Shown here: positions 8,880 to 17,140 of the stretch, piece by piece | How positions within the stretch are numbered: the stretch's first letter is position 1 | Layout: every line of letters begins with the position of its first letter | NCBI RefSeq assembly: GCF_003583925.1 | Contig: NZ_QYCN01000006.1 | Coordinates: 92,886 to 143,894, forward strand | Reading direction: 5' to 3' | Source of the DNA: Hymenobacter rubripertinctus | GTDB lineage: Bacteria > Bacteroidota > Bacteroidia > Cytophagales > Hymenobacteraceae | DNA: 51,009 nt | The notes under the pieces: generated by a model | What the model saw: the letters and a program-made list of their open reading frames with translations, nothing else | Told to the model about the DNA's origin: nothing | Databases searched by the model: none | Program-made: the position numbers and the translations under genes

Positions 8880-9403
8880 TAGAACTTGGACATTTCTTTT
8901 TGGTTCACCTCCGAAGCGCCATTCTCCCGCAAAATCTGCGTCAGCTTGGTCATATCGGTGCTTTCATTCACTTCAATGGCCATCACGAACTTGTCGTCCG
9001 TGGAGCGCACGTCCAGTACCGGCGTTTTCCAGCGCGGATAAAGCTTGCTGATGGTATAGAAGGTGATGACCATCCCGTGGCAGCAGAAGAGCACCGTCAG
9101 CTCGAACGATACCGGGATAAAGGCCGGCAGCGCAATGTGGGGCTTACCACCGATAATCATCGGCCAATCAAAGCCCAGCGTGTAGATCTGGAGCCAGAGG
9201 GCGAAAGCCAGACCGGTTAGGCCGAAGAAGAAGGCCGCAATGGGCAGCCGGGACCGTTCGATGCCCAAGGCATCGTCGATTCCGTGAATGGGGAACGGGG
9301 TGAAGACTTCGTAGATTTTGACGCCCGCTTCGCGAACGTTCTCCACGGCGTGCAGCAGCACGTCTTCGTCGTCGAAGATACCGAGGGCGAAGCGCTTAGT
9401 CAT
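8879..9403 (-). CDS. actD: alternative complex III subunit ActD (DUF3341)
   Basis: ActD is a small membrane subunit of alternative complex III with the DUF3341 fold. Of its 174 residues, the first part is soluble ([20 protein letters not shown]), followed by two helices at about 55-78 ([20 protein letters not shown]) and 92-118, and a soluble C-terminal domain. Its start overlaps the end of actC by 8 bases and its stop overlaps actE by one base, so actC-D-E look translationally coupled. It has no redox motif; a structural role is the usual view for the family. Confidence 0.92.
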   Translation of the reverse strand: MTKRFALGIFDDEDVLLHAVENVREAGVKIYEVFTPFPIHGIDDALGIERSRLPIAAFFFGLTGLAFALWLQIYTLGFDWPMIIGGKPHIALPAFIPVSFELTVLFCCHGMVITFYTISKLYPRWKTPVLDVRSTDDKFVMAIEVNESTDMTKLTQILRENGASEVNQKEMSKF

Positions 9404-10850
9404 GCTTAGTGTAGTTTACCGGGGCCGAGGCAGGCACTCCGTGGGTGGTAGCGGGTTGAGGCGCGTGGTGAGGATCGTGGCCGGTGTACGTCGGGCCGTT
9501 GTCTACCGTGTATTTCAGGACGGCTTTCACTTCGGCCATGTTGATTACCGGGAAGAACTTGGCAAACAGCAGGAACAAGGTGAAGAACAGGCCAATCGTA
9601 CCCACATAGATACCGATGTCGATGATAGTGGGCGAGAACATGGCCCACGACGACGGCAGGTAGTCGCGGTGCAGGGACGTTACGATAATCACGAAGCGCT
9701 CGAACCACATACCGATGTTGACGATAATCGAGAGGATGAACGTCAGCGGGATACTGTAACGGACGCGGCGGAACCACACCAGCTGGGGCGTAATCACGTT
9801 GCAGGTCATCATCGACCAATACGCCCACCAGTACGGACCGGTAGCGCGGTTGATGAAGGCGTACTGCTCGAACTCGACCTGCGAATACCAGGCGATGAAG
9901 AACTCCGTGATGTAGGCTACGCCCACAATCGAGCCCGTAATCATCATGATTTTATTCATGAGGGCGATGTGCTCGATGGTGATGTAGTCTTCCAGCTTGA
10001 ACACCACGCGAGTAATGAGCATGAGCGTCAATACCATGGCGAAGCCGGAGAAAATGGCACCAGCTACGAAATAGGGCGGGAAGATGGTGGTGTGCCAGCC
10101 CGGTACAACCGAGGTGGCAAAGTCCATCGATACGATGGTGTGCACCGACAGTACCAGCGGGGTCGAGACGCCGGCCAGGATCAGCGAAACCGTTTCGTAG
10201 CGGCTCCAGTGCTTGGCCGAGCCGGTCCAGCCCATGCTCAGCAGCGAGTAGGCTACTTTGGCAATAGGGCCTTTAGCCCGGTCGCGGATGGTAGCGAAGT
10301 CGGGCACCAGACCCGTGTACCAGAACACCAGCGACACGGTGAAGTACGTCGAGATGGCGAACACGTCCCAGAGCAGCGGGGAGTTGAAGTTCACCCACAG
10401 CGAGCCGAACGTGTTTTGGAGCGGGAATACCCAGTAAGCGAGCCACGGACGGCCCATGTGCAGTACCGGGAACATGGCCGCGCAGATTACCGCGAAGATG
10501 GTCATGGCTTCGGCGGCGCGGTTGATGGAGGTCCGCCATTTTTGACGGAACAGCAGCAATACGGCCGAAATCAGGGTGCCAGCGTGACCGATACCTACCC
10601 ACCACACGAAGTTGGTGATGTCCCAGGCCCAGCCAACGGTTTTGTTCAGACCCCATTCCCCGATACCGTACCAGAGGGTGCGGTACACGGAGTAGAAGAA
10701 AACGCCGAGGAGCAGAAGGGCAACGCTCAGGGCGGCCATCCACCGAATGTTCGGGGCGGCTTCTACCTGGCGGCACACGTCCTGGGTGACGTCGTGGTAC
10801 GTTTTCCCCCCGGTAACGAGCGGCTCCCGTACAGGCGATACGTGCTGCAT
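9396..10850 (-). CDS. actC: alternative complex III subunit ActC (NrfD/PsrC-like)
   Basis: ActC is the NrfD/polysulfide reductase membrane anchor of alternative complex III and the likely quinol-oxidising subunit next to the iron-sulfur part of ActB. The 484-residue protein has about ten helices, beginning with [19 protein letters not shown] near 38-56 and including the NrfD-type [16 protein letters not shown] and [14 protein letters not shown] segments. A soluble His-rich tail follows ([16 protein letters not shown]). It lies 115 bases downstream of actB, a gap filled by a palindromic repeat, and overlaps actD by 8 bases. Confidence 0.94.
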   Translation of the reverse strand: MQHVSPVREPLVTGGKTYHDVTQDVCRQVEAAPNIRWMAALSVALLLLGVFFYSVYRTLWYGIGEWGLNKTVGWAWDITNFVWWVGIGHAGTLISAVLLLFRQKWRTSINRAAEAMTIFAVICAAMFPVLHMGRPWLAYWVFPLQNTFGSLWVNFNSPLLWDVFAISTYFTVSLVFWYTGLVPDFATIRDRAKGPIAKVAYSLLSMGWTGSAKHWSRYETVSLILAGVSTPLVLSVHTIVSMDFATSVVPGWHTTIFPPYFVAGAIFSGFAMVLTLMLITRVVFKLEDYITIEHIALMNKIMMITGSIVGVAYITEFFIAWYSQVEFEQYAFINRATGPYWWAYWSMMTCNVITPQLVWFRRVRYSIPLTFILSIIVNIGMWFERFVIIVTSLHRDYLPSSWAMFSPTIIDIGIYVGTIGLFFTLFLLFAKFFPVINMAEVKAVLKYTVDNGPTYTGHDPHHAPQPATTHGVPASAPVNYTKHD

Positions 10851-10860
10851 AGTGTTTGAA

Positions 10861-10955
10861 TTTGGTTGTTGGGGTCTTAGGGACTTGGGGATTTGGTTTG
10901 GTAAGAGGTTGATTGCCCTCGCGGAAAACCAAACCCCTGCATCCCCAACAAGCTA
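10861..10955. repeat. palindromic repeat (actB / actC gap)
   Basis: The left arm is G/T-rich with near 7-base spacing (CTTAGGG, ACTTGGG, GATTTGG). The right arm is its inverse (ACCAAACCCC, CATCCCCAAC, AAGCTAAG). The two enclose about 25 bases. It occupies nearly the whole gap between the two cistrons; I see no promoter in it. Confidence 0.75.
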
Positions 10956-10965
10956 AGTTCCGAGA

Positions 10966-13900
10966 TTAGGCGTTGAAATCTGACTTGTCCGTGTTGCGGA
11001 TTTTGGTCAGGTAAGTGATGTTAGGCTGAACGTTGATGGCATCGAGTACGTGGAAGGCGCGCTCCCCGTCCTCGCGGCGCAACAACTGCGAAATCCGCGA
11101 CTCTGAGTCGCGCATGTCGCCGAACACGATGGCCTGGGTGGGGCAGGACTGGGCGCAGGCCGAAACGATTTCCCCATCCTTGGGGCGGCGCTTCTGCTTC
11201 TTGGCTTCCAGTTTGCCGAGCTGAATCCGCTGCACGCACATGGAGCACTTCTCCATCACGCCGCGGGCCCGTACCGTTACGTCGGGGTTGAGCACCATCC
11301 GGCCCAGGTCGGTGAACATGTGGCCGTTCACGCTCTCGAACTTCTCGTTGGAGTAGTACGAGAACCAGTTGAAGCGGCGCACTTTGTAGGGGCAGTTGTT
11401 GGCGCAGTAGCGCGTACCTACGCACCGGTTGTAGGTCATCTGGTTCAGCCCTTCCGAGCTGTGGGTGGTAGCCAGTACCGGGCACACCGTTTCGCAGGGC
11501 GCGTGGTTGCAATGCTGGCACATCATCGGCTGGAAAATAACCGAGGGGTTCTCCGAAGGGTCTTCCATGGCCGCATACGTGGCCAGCTTGCCTTTCTCCT
11601 CGAAGTCTTCCTTGTGCGCGTCGGAGCTGTAGTAGCGGTCAATGCGCATCCAGTGCATCTCGCGCCGGTTGATTACTTCCTGCTTGCCCACTACGGCGAT
11701 GTTGTTCTCGGCCTGGCAACCCACTACGCACGAGCCGCAGCCGATGCAGGAGTTGAGGTCGATGGCCATACCCCAGTGGTGATTCTTGTACTCGTAGTCC
11801 TGCCAAAGGGAAACCTTGTTGGGCTTCTCCAGCCCATCGGGCGTTGAAACCTTCTCGTATTCGGTTACCTCCTTAGGATTCTCGCGGTACTGGGCCAGCG
11901 TAGCTTCCTGCACCACCGGCTTGCGGTCCATGATGGTGTGGTGGGTCTGGGTCTGGGCAATCGGCGACTGGGTGCCGGTAGCTTCCATCTGCACCGCGTT
12001 GGTGTAGCTGATGGCCCCGTTGCGCATAACGGCCAGCGGCAGCACGTTTTCGCCGAGTCCGTTGGCTACCTTGCCAGCAGCCGTGCGGCCGTAGCCGAGG
12101 GCAATGCCGATGGTACCGGCGGCCTGGCCGGGCTGAATCAGGACGGGCAGGCTTACGGATTTACCGTTAGCAGTAACCTTTACCACGTCGCCCTGCTCCC
12201 ACTTCCGTTCTATGGCGTAGGCGCGGGGAACCGTTACGTAGTTACCCCAGGTAGCTTTCGTTACCGGGTCGGGCAGTTCCTGCAACCAGGGGTTGTTGGC
12301 ATCAGCGCCGGTACCTACCCCAATTTTCTCGTAGATAGCCAGCTCAATTCCGCCCGATTTGGCGGCTTTGATGGCGGCAATGGCGCTGTTCACGTCCATG
12401 GTGCCTTCCAGCTGGGCAGCAGGAGCCGGCAGGGCCGAACCCATGGCCACCCCGTCGTGAACCGCTTTGTCCCAGGCCTTGGCGAAGTCGCCGCCGCCCA
12501 GTACACCCTGCCACTGCTGACGCAGGTAGTTGTAATAGGTAGTAGGGCTACCGGCCCAGGTCAGGAGTGAATCCTGGGCCTGGCGCGTGGCAAACAGCGG
12601 CGTAATCACCGGCTGAGCCAGGCTCAGATAGCCGCGCTTGGGCTCGTAGTCGTTCCACGACTCCAGGAAGTGGTGGTCGGGCGCGGCGTAGGTACACAGC
12701 GCGCCGGTTTCGTCGAGGCGGTCGTTGAGGGAAATGGTCGTTTTAACCTTCTTGAGCGCCGTAGCCAGGTCGGCACCCATGGGGTGGTCGAACACGGGGT
12801 TGGCATGGTAGAAGATAACCGCGCCAATCTGGCCGGCGGCCATATCTTTCACCAGACGCGCCATACGGGCGTCGTCACCCTGCCGAACGAAGGACGGGTT
12901 GGCCGTATCCACCGCGCCGGAACCCAGCTTCTGGTTGATGGCCGTTACCAGCGTCTGGATGGCCGGGTCGTTGGAACCCGACACCACGAGGCCGCGCGAA
13001 CCCGCGCTTTGCAGCGCGGCGGCGGCCATACCCAGTTTGCCGGCCGGCTTGCCCCCGCCCATCAGGGCGTTGTAGAGCGAAACGACGGCTTCGCCCAGGG
13101 CCGAAGGCTTCATCGGCTCCCGCACATCGGCGTTGGAGCCGGTCAGCGACATATTCGTCTCGAACTGGAAGTGCTTGGACATTGCCCGCTTCGCGCTCGA
13201 TACTTTCCGGTTGGCCACGTACTGACGGGCAAATTCCACCGGCGAAATCCAGGTGCCGAGGAAGTCGGCCCCGAAGCTCACGATGATGTCGGCTTTGCTG
13301 AAATCGTAGGCGGGCAGCACGCCGCCGTTGGCGCGTAGCAGACCCGAAGCCGAGTTCACGTCGTACATCACGTGTTCCGCCCCGCCAAAGCGGGCCGCAA
13401 ACTCAGCAATGACCTTTTTAGTCGAAGGGCTGATGATGGTCGGCGACACGATGGCCACGCGGCCGGCCCCGGCCAGGGCGTTGCGCACTTCCTGGTCGAG
13501 CTGGTCTTTGTCCACCTTCGCGCCATTCTTGGCGAAGTGCTGAAGACGGGCGCCGTCGTAGAGGCTCAGCACGGCCGCCTGGGCACGGGCCGAAAGGCCT
13601 CCGCCGGTAATCGGCGACTCGGGGTTGCCTTCCAGCTTGATTGGCCGACCCTCACGGGTTTTCACCAGCACGCTGTTGTAGTCCTGGCCGTTGAAGAACG
13701 TGGACGCGTAGAAGTTGGCAATACCCGGATCTACCTCTTCGGGCTTGTTGAGGTAAGGAATTGCCTTTTTGATGGGTGTTTCGCAGCTGGCGAGGGTAGC
13801 GGCGGCCAGGCCGAACCCCATGAGCTTGAGGAAGTCGCGGCGCGGCGCTACCGTAGCATCCGAAGTGCCATGGGACTCCTTCACCGGCATAAAGTCGGCA

Positions 13901-13983
13901 AACTCACTCAGAGCGTTCTTAACGAACTCCGGTGAGCTTTCCAGCTCCTCAATTCCCTTCCAGTACTTAGGCGAATCTTGCAT
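10966..13983 (-). CDS. actB: alternative complex III subunit ActB (molybdopterin-like plus ferredoxin domains)
   Basis: ActB is the large periplasmic iron-sulfur subunit of alternative complex III. I start it at the ATG at 13983 (MQDSPKYWKG, 1005 residues); an in-frame upstream ATG at 14100 would add 39 residues encoded by intercistronic hairpin sequence. A variant twin-arginine signal (RRDFLKLMG, Arg48-Arg49) is followed by LASC. The central part resembles molybdopterin oxidoreductases, which in this family carry no molybdenum cofactor. The C-terminal part has four cysteine clusters typical of three [4Fe-4S] and one [3Fe-4S] centre: CIGCGSCVVGC, CQHCNHAPCETVCP, CVGTRYCANNCPYK with CSMC, and CAQSCP. 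Electrons pass from quinol at ActC through these clusters to the hemes of ActA. Confidence 0.95.
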   Translation of the reverse strand: MQDSPKYWKGIEELESSPEFVKNALSEFADFMPVKESHGTSDATVAPRRDFLKLMGFGLAAATLASCETPIKKAIPYLNKPEEVDPGIANFYASTFFNGQDYNSVLVKTREGRPIKLEGNPESPITGGGLSARAQAAVLSLYDGARLQHFAKNGAKVDKDQLDQEVRNALAGAGRVAIVSPTIISPSTKKVIAEFAARFGGAEHVMYDVNSASGLLRANGGVLPAYDFSKADIIVSFGADFLGTWISPVEFARQYVANRKVSSAKRAMSKHFQFETNMSLTGSNADVREPMKPSALGEAVVSLYNALMGGGKPAGKLGMAAAALQSAGSRGLVVSGSNDPAIQTLVTAINQKLGSGAVDTANPSFVRQGDDARMARLVKDMAAGQIGAVIFYHANPVFDHPMGADLATALKKVKTTISLNDRLDETGALCTYAAPDHHFLESWNDYEPKRGYLSLAQPVITPLFATRQAQDSLLTWAGSPTTYYNYLRQQWQGVLGGGDFAKAWDKAVHDGVAMGSALPAPAAQLEGTMDVNSAIAAIKAAKSGGIELAIYEKIGVGTGADANNPWLQELPDPVTKATWGNYVTVPRAYAIERKWEQGDVVKVTANGKSVSLPVLIQPGQAAGTIGIALGYGRTAAGKVANGLGENVLPLAVMRNGAISYTNAVQMEATGTQSPIAQTQTHHTIMDRKPVVQEATLAQYRENPKEVTEYEKVSTPDGLEKPNKVSLWQDYEYKNHHWGMAIDLNSCIGCGSCVVGCQAENNIAVVGKQEVINRREMHWMRIDRYYSSDAHKEDFEEKGKLATYAAMEDPSENPSVIFQPMMCQHCNHAPCETVCPVLATTHSSEGLNQMTYNRCVGTRYCANNCPYKVRRFNWFSYYSNEKFESVNGHMFTDLGRMVLNPDVTVRARGVMEKCSMCVQRIQLGKLEAKKQKRRPKDGEIVSACAQSCPTQAIVFGDMRDSESRISQLLRREDGERAFHVLDAINVQPNITYLTKIRNTDKSDFNA

Positions 13984-13986
13984 TTG

Positions 13987-14025
13987 TTTTAGGAACTTAG
14001 GGTCTTGAGGACTAAGTAACCGGAA
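13987..14025. repeat. short TTAGGAAC/TTAGGGTC tandem repeat before actB
   Basis: Directly upstream of the actB start are consecutive 8-base variants TTAGGAAC, TTAGGGTC, TTGAGGAC. They resemble one arm of the element at 10861-10955, but no clear second arm is present, so this may be a half copy. Confidence 0.5.
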
Positions 14026-14086
14026 TTCTGGTTCCCGGATAGTCCGCAAGTGCACTGCTTGGCTTATTTGAAGGTGTTTTGCGGCG

Positions 14087-14123
14087 GGAGCGGCCGGCAC
14101 TAAACGCTAGTGCCAGCCGCTCC
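14087..14123. repeat. intercistronic hairpin between actA and actB
   Basis: GGAGCGGCCGGCACTA (14087-14102) and TAGTGCCAGCCGCTCC (14108-14123) form a 16-bp stem with one mismatch and a 5-base loop. It lies 9 bases past the actA stop on the minus strand. No run of T follows on that strand, so it is more likely an RNA-stabilising or attenuating hairpin than a full terminator. Confidence 0.75.
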
Positions 14124-14132
14124 GTTACCCAA

Positions 14133-15479
14133 TTAGTAGTGGCACTTGGAGCATTCCGTGCCGCCGTTCGACGAGACCGTGAAAGGCACCGCGCCATTCT
14201 TGGTGTCGTGCAGCTTCACGAGGTTGTCGTAGTAACCGTTGCCCTTGGTATTGAGCGGCGTTTCGCGGTGACAGTTGATGCACCAGCCCATCGTGAGGGG
14301 CGAATACTGGTACACCACTTCCATGTTCTGGATAGGACCGTGGCAGGTCTGGCACTCGATTCCGCCCACCTGCGTGTGCTGGGAGTGGTTGAAGTAGGCC
14401 AGATCGGGCAGGTTGTGCACGCGCACCCACTGAATGGGCTGCTTGCGCTCAATGGCGCGGTAGATTTTCTTGATTTCCGGCGACTCCGTCTTGATCTGCG
14501 AGTGGCAGTTCATGCAGATGTTCGGGGACGGAATGTTGGCCGACTTGCTCTTGTACACCGAGGTGTGGCAGTAGGCGCAGTTGATCTGGTTTTCGCCGGC
14601 GTGCAGTTTGTGCGAGAAGGCAATCGGCTGGGTGGGCTGGTAGCCCTGGCTCAGGCCTACGCCCATGGCACCCTGTACGCTTTCGTAGAGGACGGCCAGC
14701 ACGAAGACAACCCCAACAATGGCACGCAAGGCCGTTGATTTATAAATCCGGGCGAAGTCGAAGCGCTGCTCCATTTGCTCTACGTCGCGACCATCCAGGT
14801 CTTTGCGGCCGCGGAGCACATCCTTCATGATGTTGGCGATGATGACCAGCGTCACCACCAGCACAATCAGCACCACCACCAGCACAATCAGCAGGATGTT
14901 CATGGAGCTGGCATCGGCCGACTCGGCGGTTGCCCCACCGCCAGCGACGGCGGCACCACCGCCATCAGCTACGGCAATAACGGGTTTAGCGCCCTCCTGC
15001 GAGGTTACATAGGCGACAATCGAAGTGATTTCCGCGTCCGAGAGTTGGAAGCTGGGCATCTGCTGCTTCTGGTACTGGTTGTAGATCTTCACCGCGTAAT
15101 CGTCGCCGGCGGCCACCATCTTGCTGGAGTTTTTGATCCACGGAATGATCCAGGACATGGGGCGGCGCTTGGTGATGCCGGCCAGGGCCGGACCTACTAC
15201 CACCTCGTTCACGGCGTGGCACTGGGCGCAGTTGCCTTTGAAGAGCGCGTCGCCGGCCGCGATGGCGGCCGGGTCGGCGGTGGTGGTACCGGCGGCGGCG
15301 GCCGGCACGGCGGCCGCAACGGTGCCGGGCGTTACACCTACCTGGCTGGGGTTTTTGGAGGAGCCTACCTCCCCGGCTGCCGGATTAGCTCCCTGGGCCA
15401 CGGCGTAACCGAAGCTGGCAAAGAACACCGATAGAGCGAGAAAGAGACGGGAAAGGAAACGAAATCGGATGCTATCCAT
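14133..15479 (-). CDS. actA: alternative complex III subunit ActA, hexaheme cytochrome c
   Basis: ActA is the multiheme cytochrome c of alternative complex III and the first gene of the operon. Of 448 residues, a signal peptide ends near residue 28 (YAVAQ). A monoheme cytochrome c domain follows with CAQCH at 84-88, then a helix at about 193-218 (NILLIVLVVVLIVLVV) and a second one at about 252-270. The C-terminal part has five more heme sites: CAYCH, CMNCH, CQTCH, CINCH and CSKCH. Six sites in total exceed the five usually described for the ActA pentaheme domain; the extra one is the N-terminal domain. The start at 15479 lies about 45 bases below a near-consensus promoter. Confidence 0.95.
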   Translation of the reverse strand: MDSIRFRFLSRLFLALSVFFASFGYAVAQGANPAAGEVGSSKNPSQVGVTPGTVAAAVPAAAAGTTTADPAAIAAGDALFKGNCAQCHAVNEVVVGPALAGITKRRPMSWIIPWIKNSSKMVAAGDDYAVKIYNQYQKQQMPSFQLSDAEITSIVAYVTSQEGAKPVIAVADGGGAAVAGGGATAESADASSMNILLIVLVVVLIVLVVTLVIIANIMKDVLRGRKDLDGRDVEQMEQRFDFARIYKSTALRAIVGVVFVLAVLYESVQGAMGVGLSQGYQPTQPIAFSHKLHAGENQINCAYCHTSVYKSKSANIPSPNICMNCHSQIKTESPEIKKIYRAIERKQPIQWVRVHNLPDLAYFNHSQHTQVGGIECQTCHGPIQNMEVVYQYSPLTMGWCINCHRETPLNTKGNGYYDNLVKLHDTKNGAVPFTVSSNGGTECSKCHY

Positions 15480-15526
15480 CGCACAGATTGACTAAAAAAA
15501 AGAAACGCGGGAGTGCTTCAAGGCCA

Positions 15527-15557
15527 CAAATGTAGGTTGGGAAACCCAGAGAACAAA
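15527..15557 (-). promoter_or_regulatory. promoter of the act (alternative complex III) operon
   Basis: On the minus strand, TTTG (15557-15554), a 19-base spacer and TACATTTG (15534-15527) match the Bacteroidota housekeeping promoter TTTG-N19-TAnnTTTG exactly. The expected transcription start is near 15520, about 40 bases before the actA ATG. Confidence 0.8.
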
Positions 15558-15798
15558 CCTGAACGGGCTAATTTTCGCCCCCGCACGACAGCTTAGACGT
15601 ATTCTAAATCGTCTATTTCCCTGCCCTCGTTATATATAGGTGTGCCAACTTCCTCTCCCCCGCCCACTTCCGGTGGTCTGGTTTGGCACCGTTTCGGTAC
15701 CCTGGTAATCAACCGGGCCGCGAGCGAGTGGTTGCGAATTGATTGTCAATTTTTTACCAATCAGAGGCCGGACAGTATTAAAGTAAGAGGGGCAGTAG
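15558..15798. other. divergent control region between actA and rpsF
   Basis: The 387-base gap 15480-15866 contains the act promoter at its left and the rpsF promoter at its right. Between them lies AT-rich sequence such as CGTTATATATAGG (about 15628-15640) and TTGATTGTCAATTTTTTACC (about 15738-15757). I see no open reading frame with a plausible start, no RNA gene and no strong inverted repeat in this stretch. Confidence 0.5.
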
Positions 15799-15825
15799 TT
15801 GTTGGCAGAAATCCTCCTATCTTTG
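15799..15825 (+). promoter_or_regulatory. promoter of rpsF
   Basis: TTG (15799-15801), a 16-base spacer and TATCTTTG (15818-15825), an exact match to TAnnTTTG. Transcription would start near 15832, giving a leader of roughly 35 bases before the rpsF ATG. Confidence 0.75.
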
Positions 15826-15866
15826 CCCCTCATTTGATTTTTTCACATCAATTTCACCCCGTCGTA

Positions 15867-16238
15867 ATGGCAGTAAGAAATTACGAGACGGTCTTCATTC
15901 TGACTCCCGTGTTGAACGAGAGCCAAGTGCAAGAGACGGTCGAGAAGTTCTCTCAGGTGCTTAAGGAAAATAGCGCCGACATCATCAACACTGAATCCTG
16001 GGGCCTCAAGAAACTGGCGTACCCAATTCAGAAAAAAAACACTGGGTATTACTTCCTCGTGGAGTTTACCGGCGAGGGTAACATCGTAGACGTGCTCGAA
16101 CTGGCCTTCCGCCGCGACGAGCGCATCATCCGGTTCCTCACCACGGTGCTCGACAAGCACGCCGTGGAGTACGCGGGCCGTCGCCGCAAAGGCGAAATGA
16201 ATCAACCCAAACCTAAAACGACCGAAGCAGTTGGCTAA
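15867..16238 (+). CDS. rpsF: 30S ribosomal protein bS6
   Basis: bS6 binds the central domain of 16S rRNA as a dimer with bS18. The 123-residue protein starts [14 protein letters not shown] at the ATG at 15867; the longer in-frame extension back to 15642 has no ATG near the promoter and is rejected. Family features include [14 protein letters not shown], the tip loop [12 protein letters not shown] and the C-terminal [22 protein letters not shown]. It is the first gene of rpsF-rpsR-rplI. Confidence 0.97.
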   Translation: MAVRNYETVFILTPVLNESQVQETVEKFSQVLKENSADIINTESWGLKKLAYPIQKKNTGYYFLVEFTGEGNIVDVLELAFRRDERIIRFLTTVLDKHAVEYAGRRRKGEMNQPKPKTTEAVG

Positions 16239-16248
16239 GCAACGTAAA

Positions 16249-16500
16249 ATGAGTCTCGCGAACGAGAAGCTGCATAAGCAGGACGCTCGTAAGAAGTACT
16301 GCCGCTTCCAGAAAGCCGGTATCAAGTACGTCGACTACAAGGACCCGAACTTCCTGCTGAAGTTCGTGAACGAGCAGGGTCGCATCCTGCCCCGTCGCAT
16401 TACCGGCACCAGCCTCAAGTTTCAGCGTAAAGTAGCCCAGGCCGTGGCCAAGGCACGTCACCTGTCGCTGATGCCCTACGTAACCGACTCGTTGAAATAA
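16249..16500 (+). CDS. rpsR: 30S ribosomal protein bS18
   Basis: bS18 partners bS6 in the small subunit. With the ATG at 16249 ([12 protein letters not shown]) it has 83 residues. A TTG at 16231 is in frame, overlaps rpsF by 8 bases and would add MAKQRK, so the start is not certain. The core [18 protein letters not shown] and [20 protein letters not shown] is diagnostic. It lies 10 bases after rpsF. Confidence 0.96.
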   Translation: MSLANEKLHKQDARKKYCRFQKAGIKYVDYKDPNFLLKFVNEQGRILPRRITGTSLKFQRKVAQAVAKARHLSLMPYVTDSLK

Positions 16501-16507
16501 GTTGTTG

Positions 16508-16588
16508 GTATTTAGTTGTTAGTTGTCAGTTGTTAGCTGAAGCAAGCCTTTTGAATCTAACAACTGACAACTCAACAACTAGCAACTC
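16508..16588. repeat. heptad palindromic repeat splitting rpsR and rplI
   Basis: The left arm consists of 7-base units TTAGTTG, TTAGTTG, TCAGTTG, TTAG. AGTTGTCAGTTGTTAG (16521-16536) pairs perfectly over 16 bp with CTAACAACTGACAACT (16557-16572) around a 20-base loop, and further AACAACT units follow to about 16588. The same unit sequence occurs inside the M14 peptidase gene at 31594-31705. Confidence 0.9.
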
Positions 16589-16597
16589 AAAAAAGAC

Positions 16598-17041
16598 ATG
16601 GAAGTATTTCTGAAAGACGACGTTAAGGGCCTCGGCTACAAGAACGACCTCGTGACGGTAAAGCCCGGCTACGGCCGCAATTACCTGATGCCCCAGGGCC
16701 TGGCTGTACTGGCCGACAAGACCAACAAGAAAATCGTTGCTGAAAACGTGCGTCAGGCTGCTCATAAGGCTGACAAAGTGAAAGGTGACGCGCAGGCCAT
16801 TGCCGACCAGATTGGCGACATGGTACTGGAAGTGCTGGCGAAAGTAGGGGAAAGCGGCAAAATTTTTGGCCGCGTAACCACGCTCCAGCTCTCCGACGCA
16901 CTCAAGGCCAAAGGCATCGAGGTAGACCGCAAGCGTCTCTCGTTCGACTCTGACCCCACGTCGGTCGGCGAGTACACGGCTTCGGCCGACCTGCACCGCG
17001 AGGTGAAGCATAAAATCCGTTTCAACGTAGTAGCTGAGTAA
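16598..17041 (+). CDS. rplI: 50S ribosomal protein bL9
   Basis: bL9 binds 23S rRNA near the base of the L1 stalk. The 147-residue protein has the N-terminal rRNA-binding domain (MEVFLKDDVKGLGYKNDLVT, GYGRNYLMPQGLA), the long connecting helix at about 41-75, and the C-terminal domain with GKIFGRVTTLQLSDALK. It is the last gene of the ribosomal cluster, separated from rpsR by a 97-base gap holding a palindromic repeat, and is followed by a terminator. Confidence 0.97.
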   Translation: MEVFLKDDVKGLGYKNDLVTVKPGYGRNYLMPQGLAVLADKTNKKIVAENVRQAAHKADKVKGDAQAIADQIGDMVLEVLAKVGESGKIFGRVTTLQLSDALKAKGIEVDRKRLSFDSDPTSVGEYTASADLHREVKHKIRFNVVAE

Positions 17042-17065
17042 GCTGCTTTCCGCGAAACATTGAGA

Positions 17066-17102
17066 AAATGCCCGACTGCTCTTGCGCAGTTGGGCATTTT
17101 TT
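17066..17102 (+). terminator. intrinsic terminator after rplI
   Basis: AAATGCCCGACTGC (17066-17079) pairs with GCAGTTGGGCATTT (17086-17099) with one G-U pair and a 6-base loop, and ends in six T. Confidence 0.92.
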
Positions 17103-17140
17103 ATCTTATCTAGTTCTTACCATCACTCATTTTATGCTTT

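Noticed and set aside
9318..10859. Plus-strand open frame of 513 codons opposite actC
   Set aside because: Antisense shadow; charged low-complexity product with no membrane helices or motif.
13984..14100. N-terminal extension of actB to the ATG at 14100
   Set aside because: The extra 39 residues are encoded by the intercistronic hairpin and tandem repeat, and the family N-terminus begins at MQDSPKYWKG.
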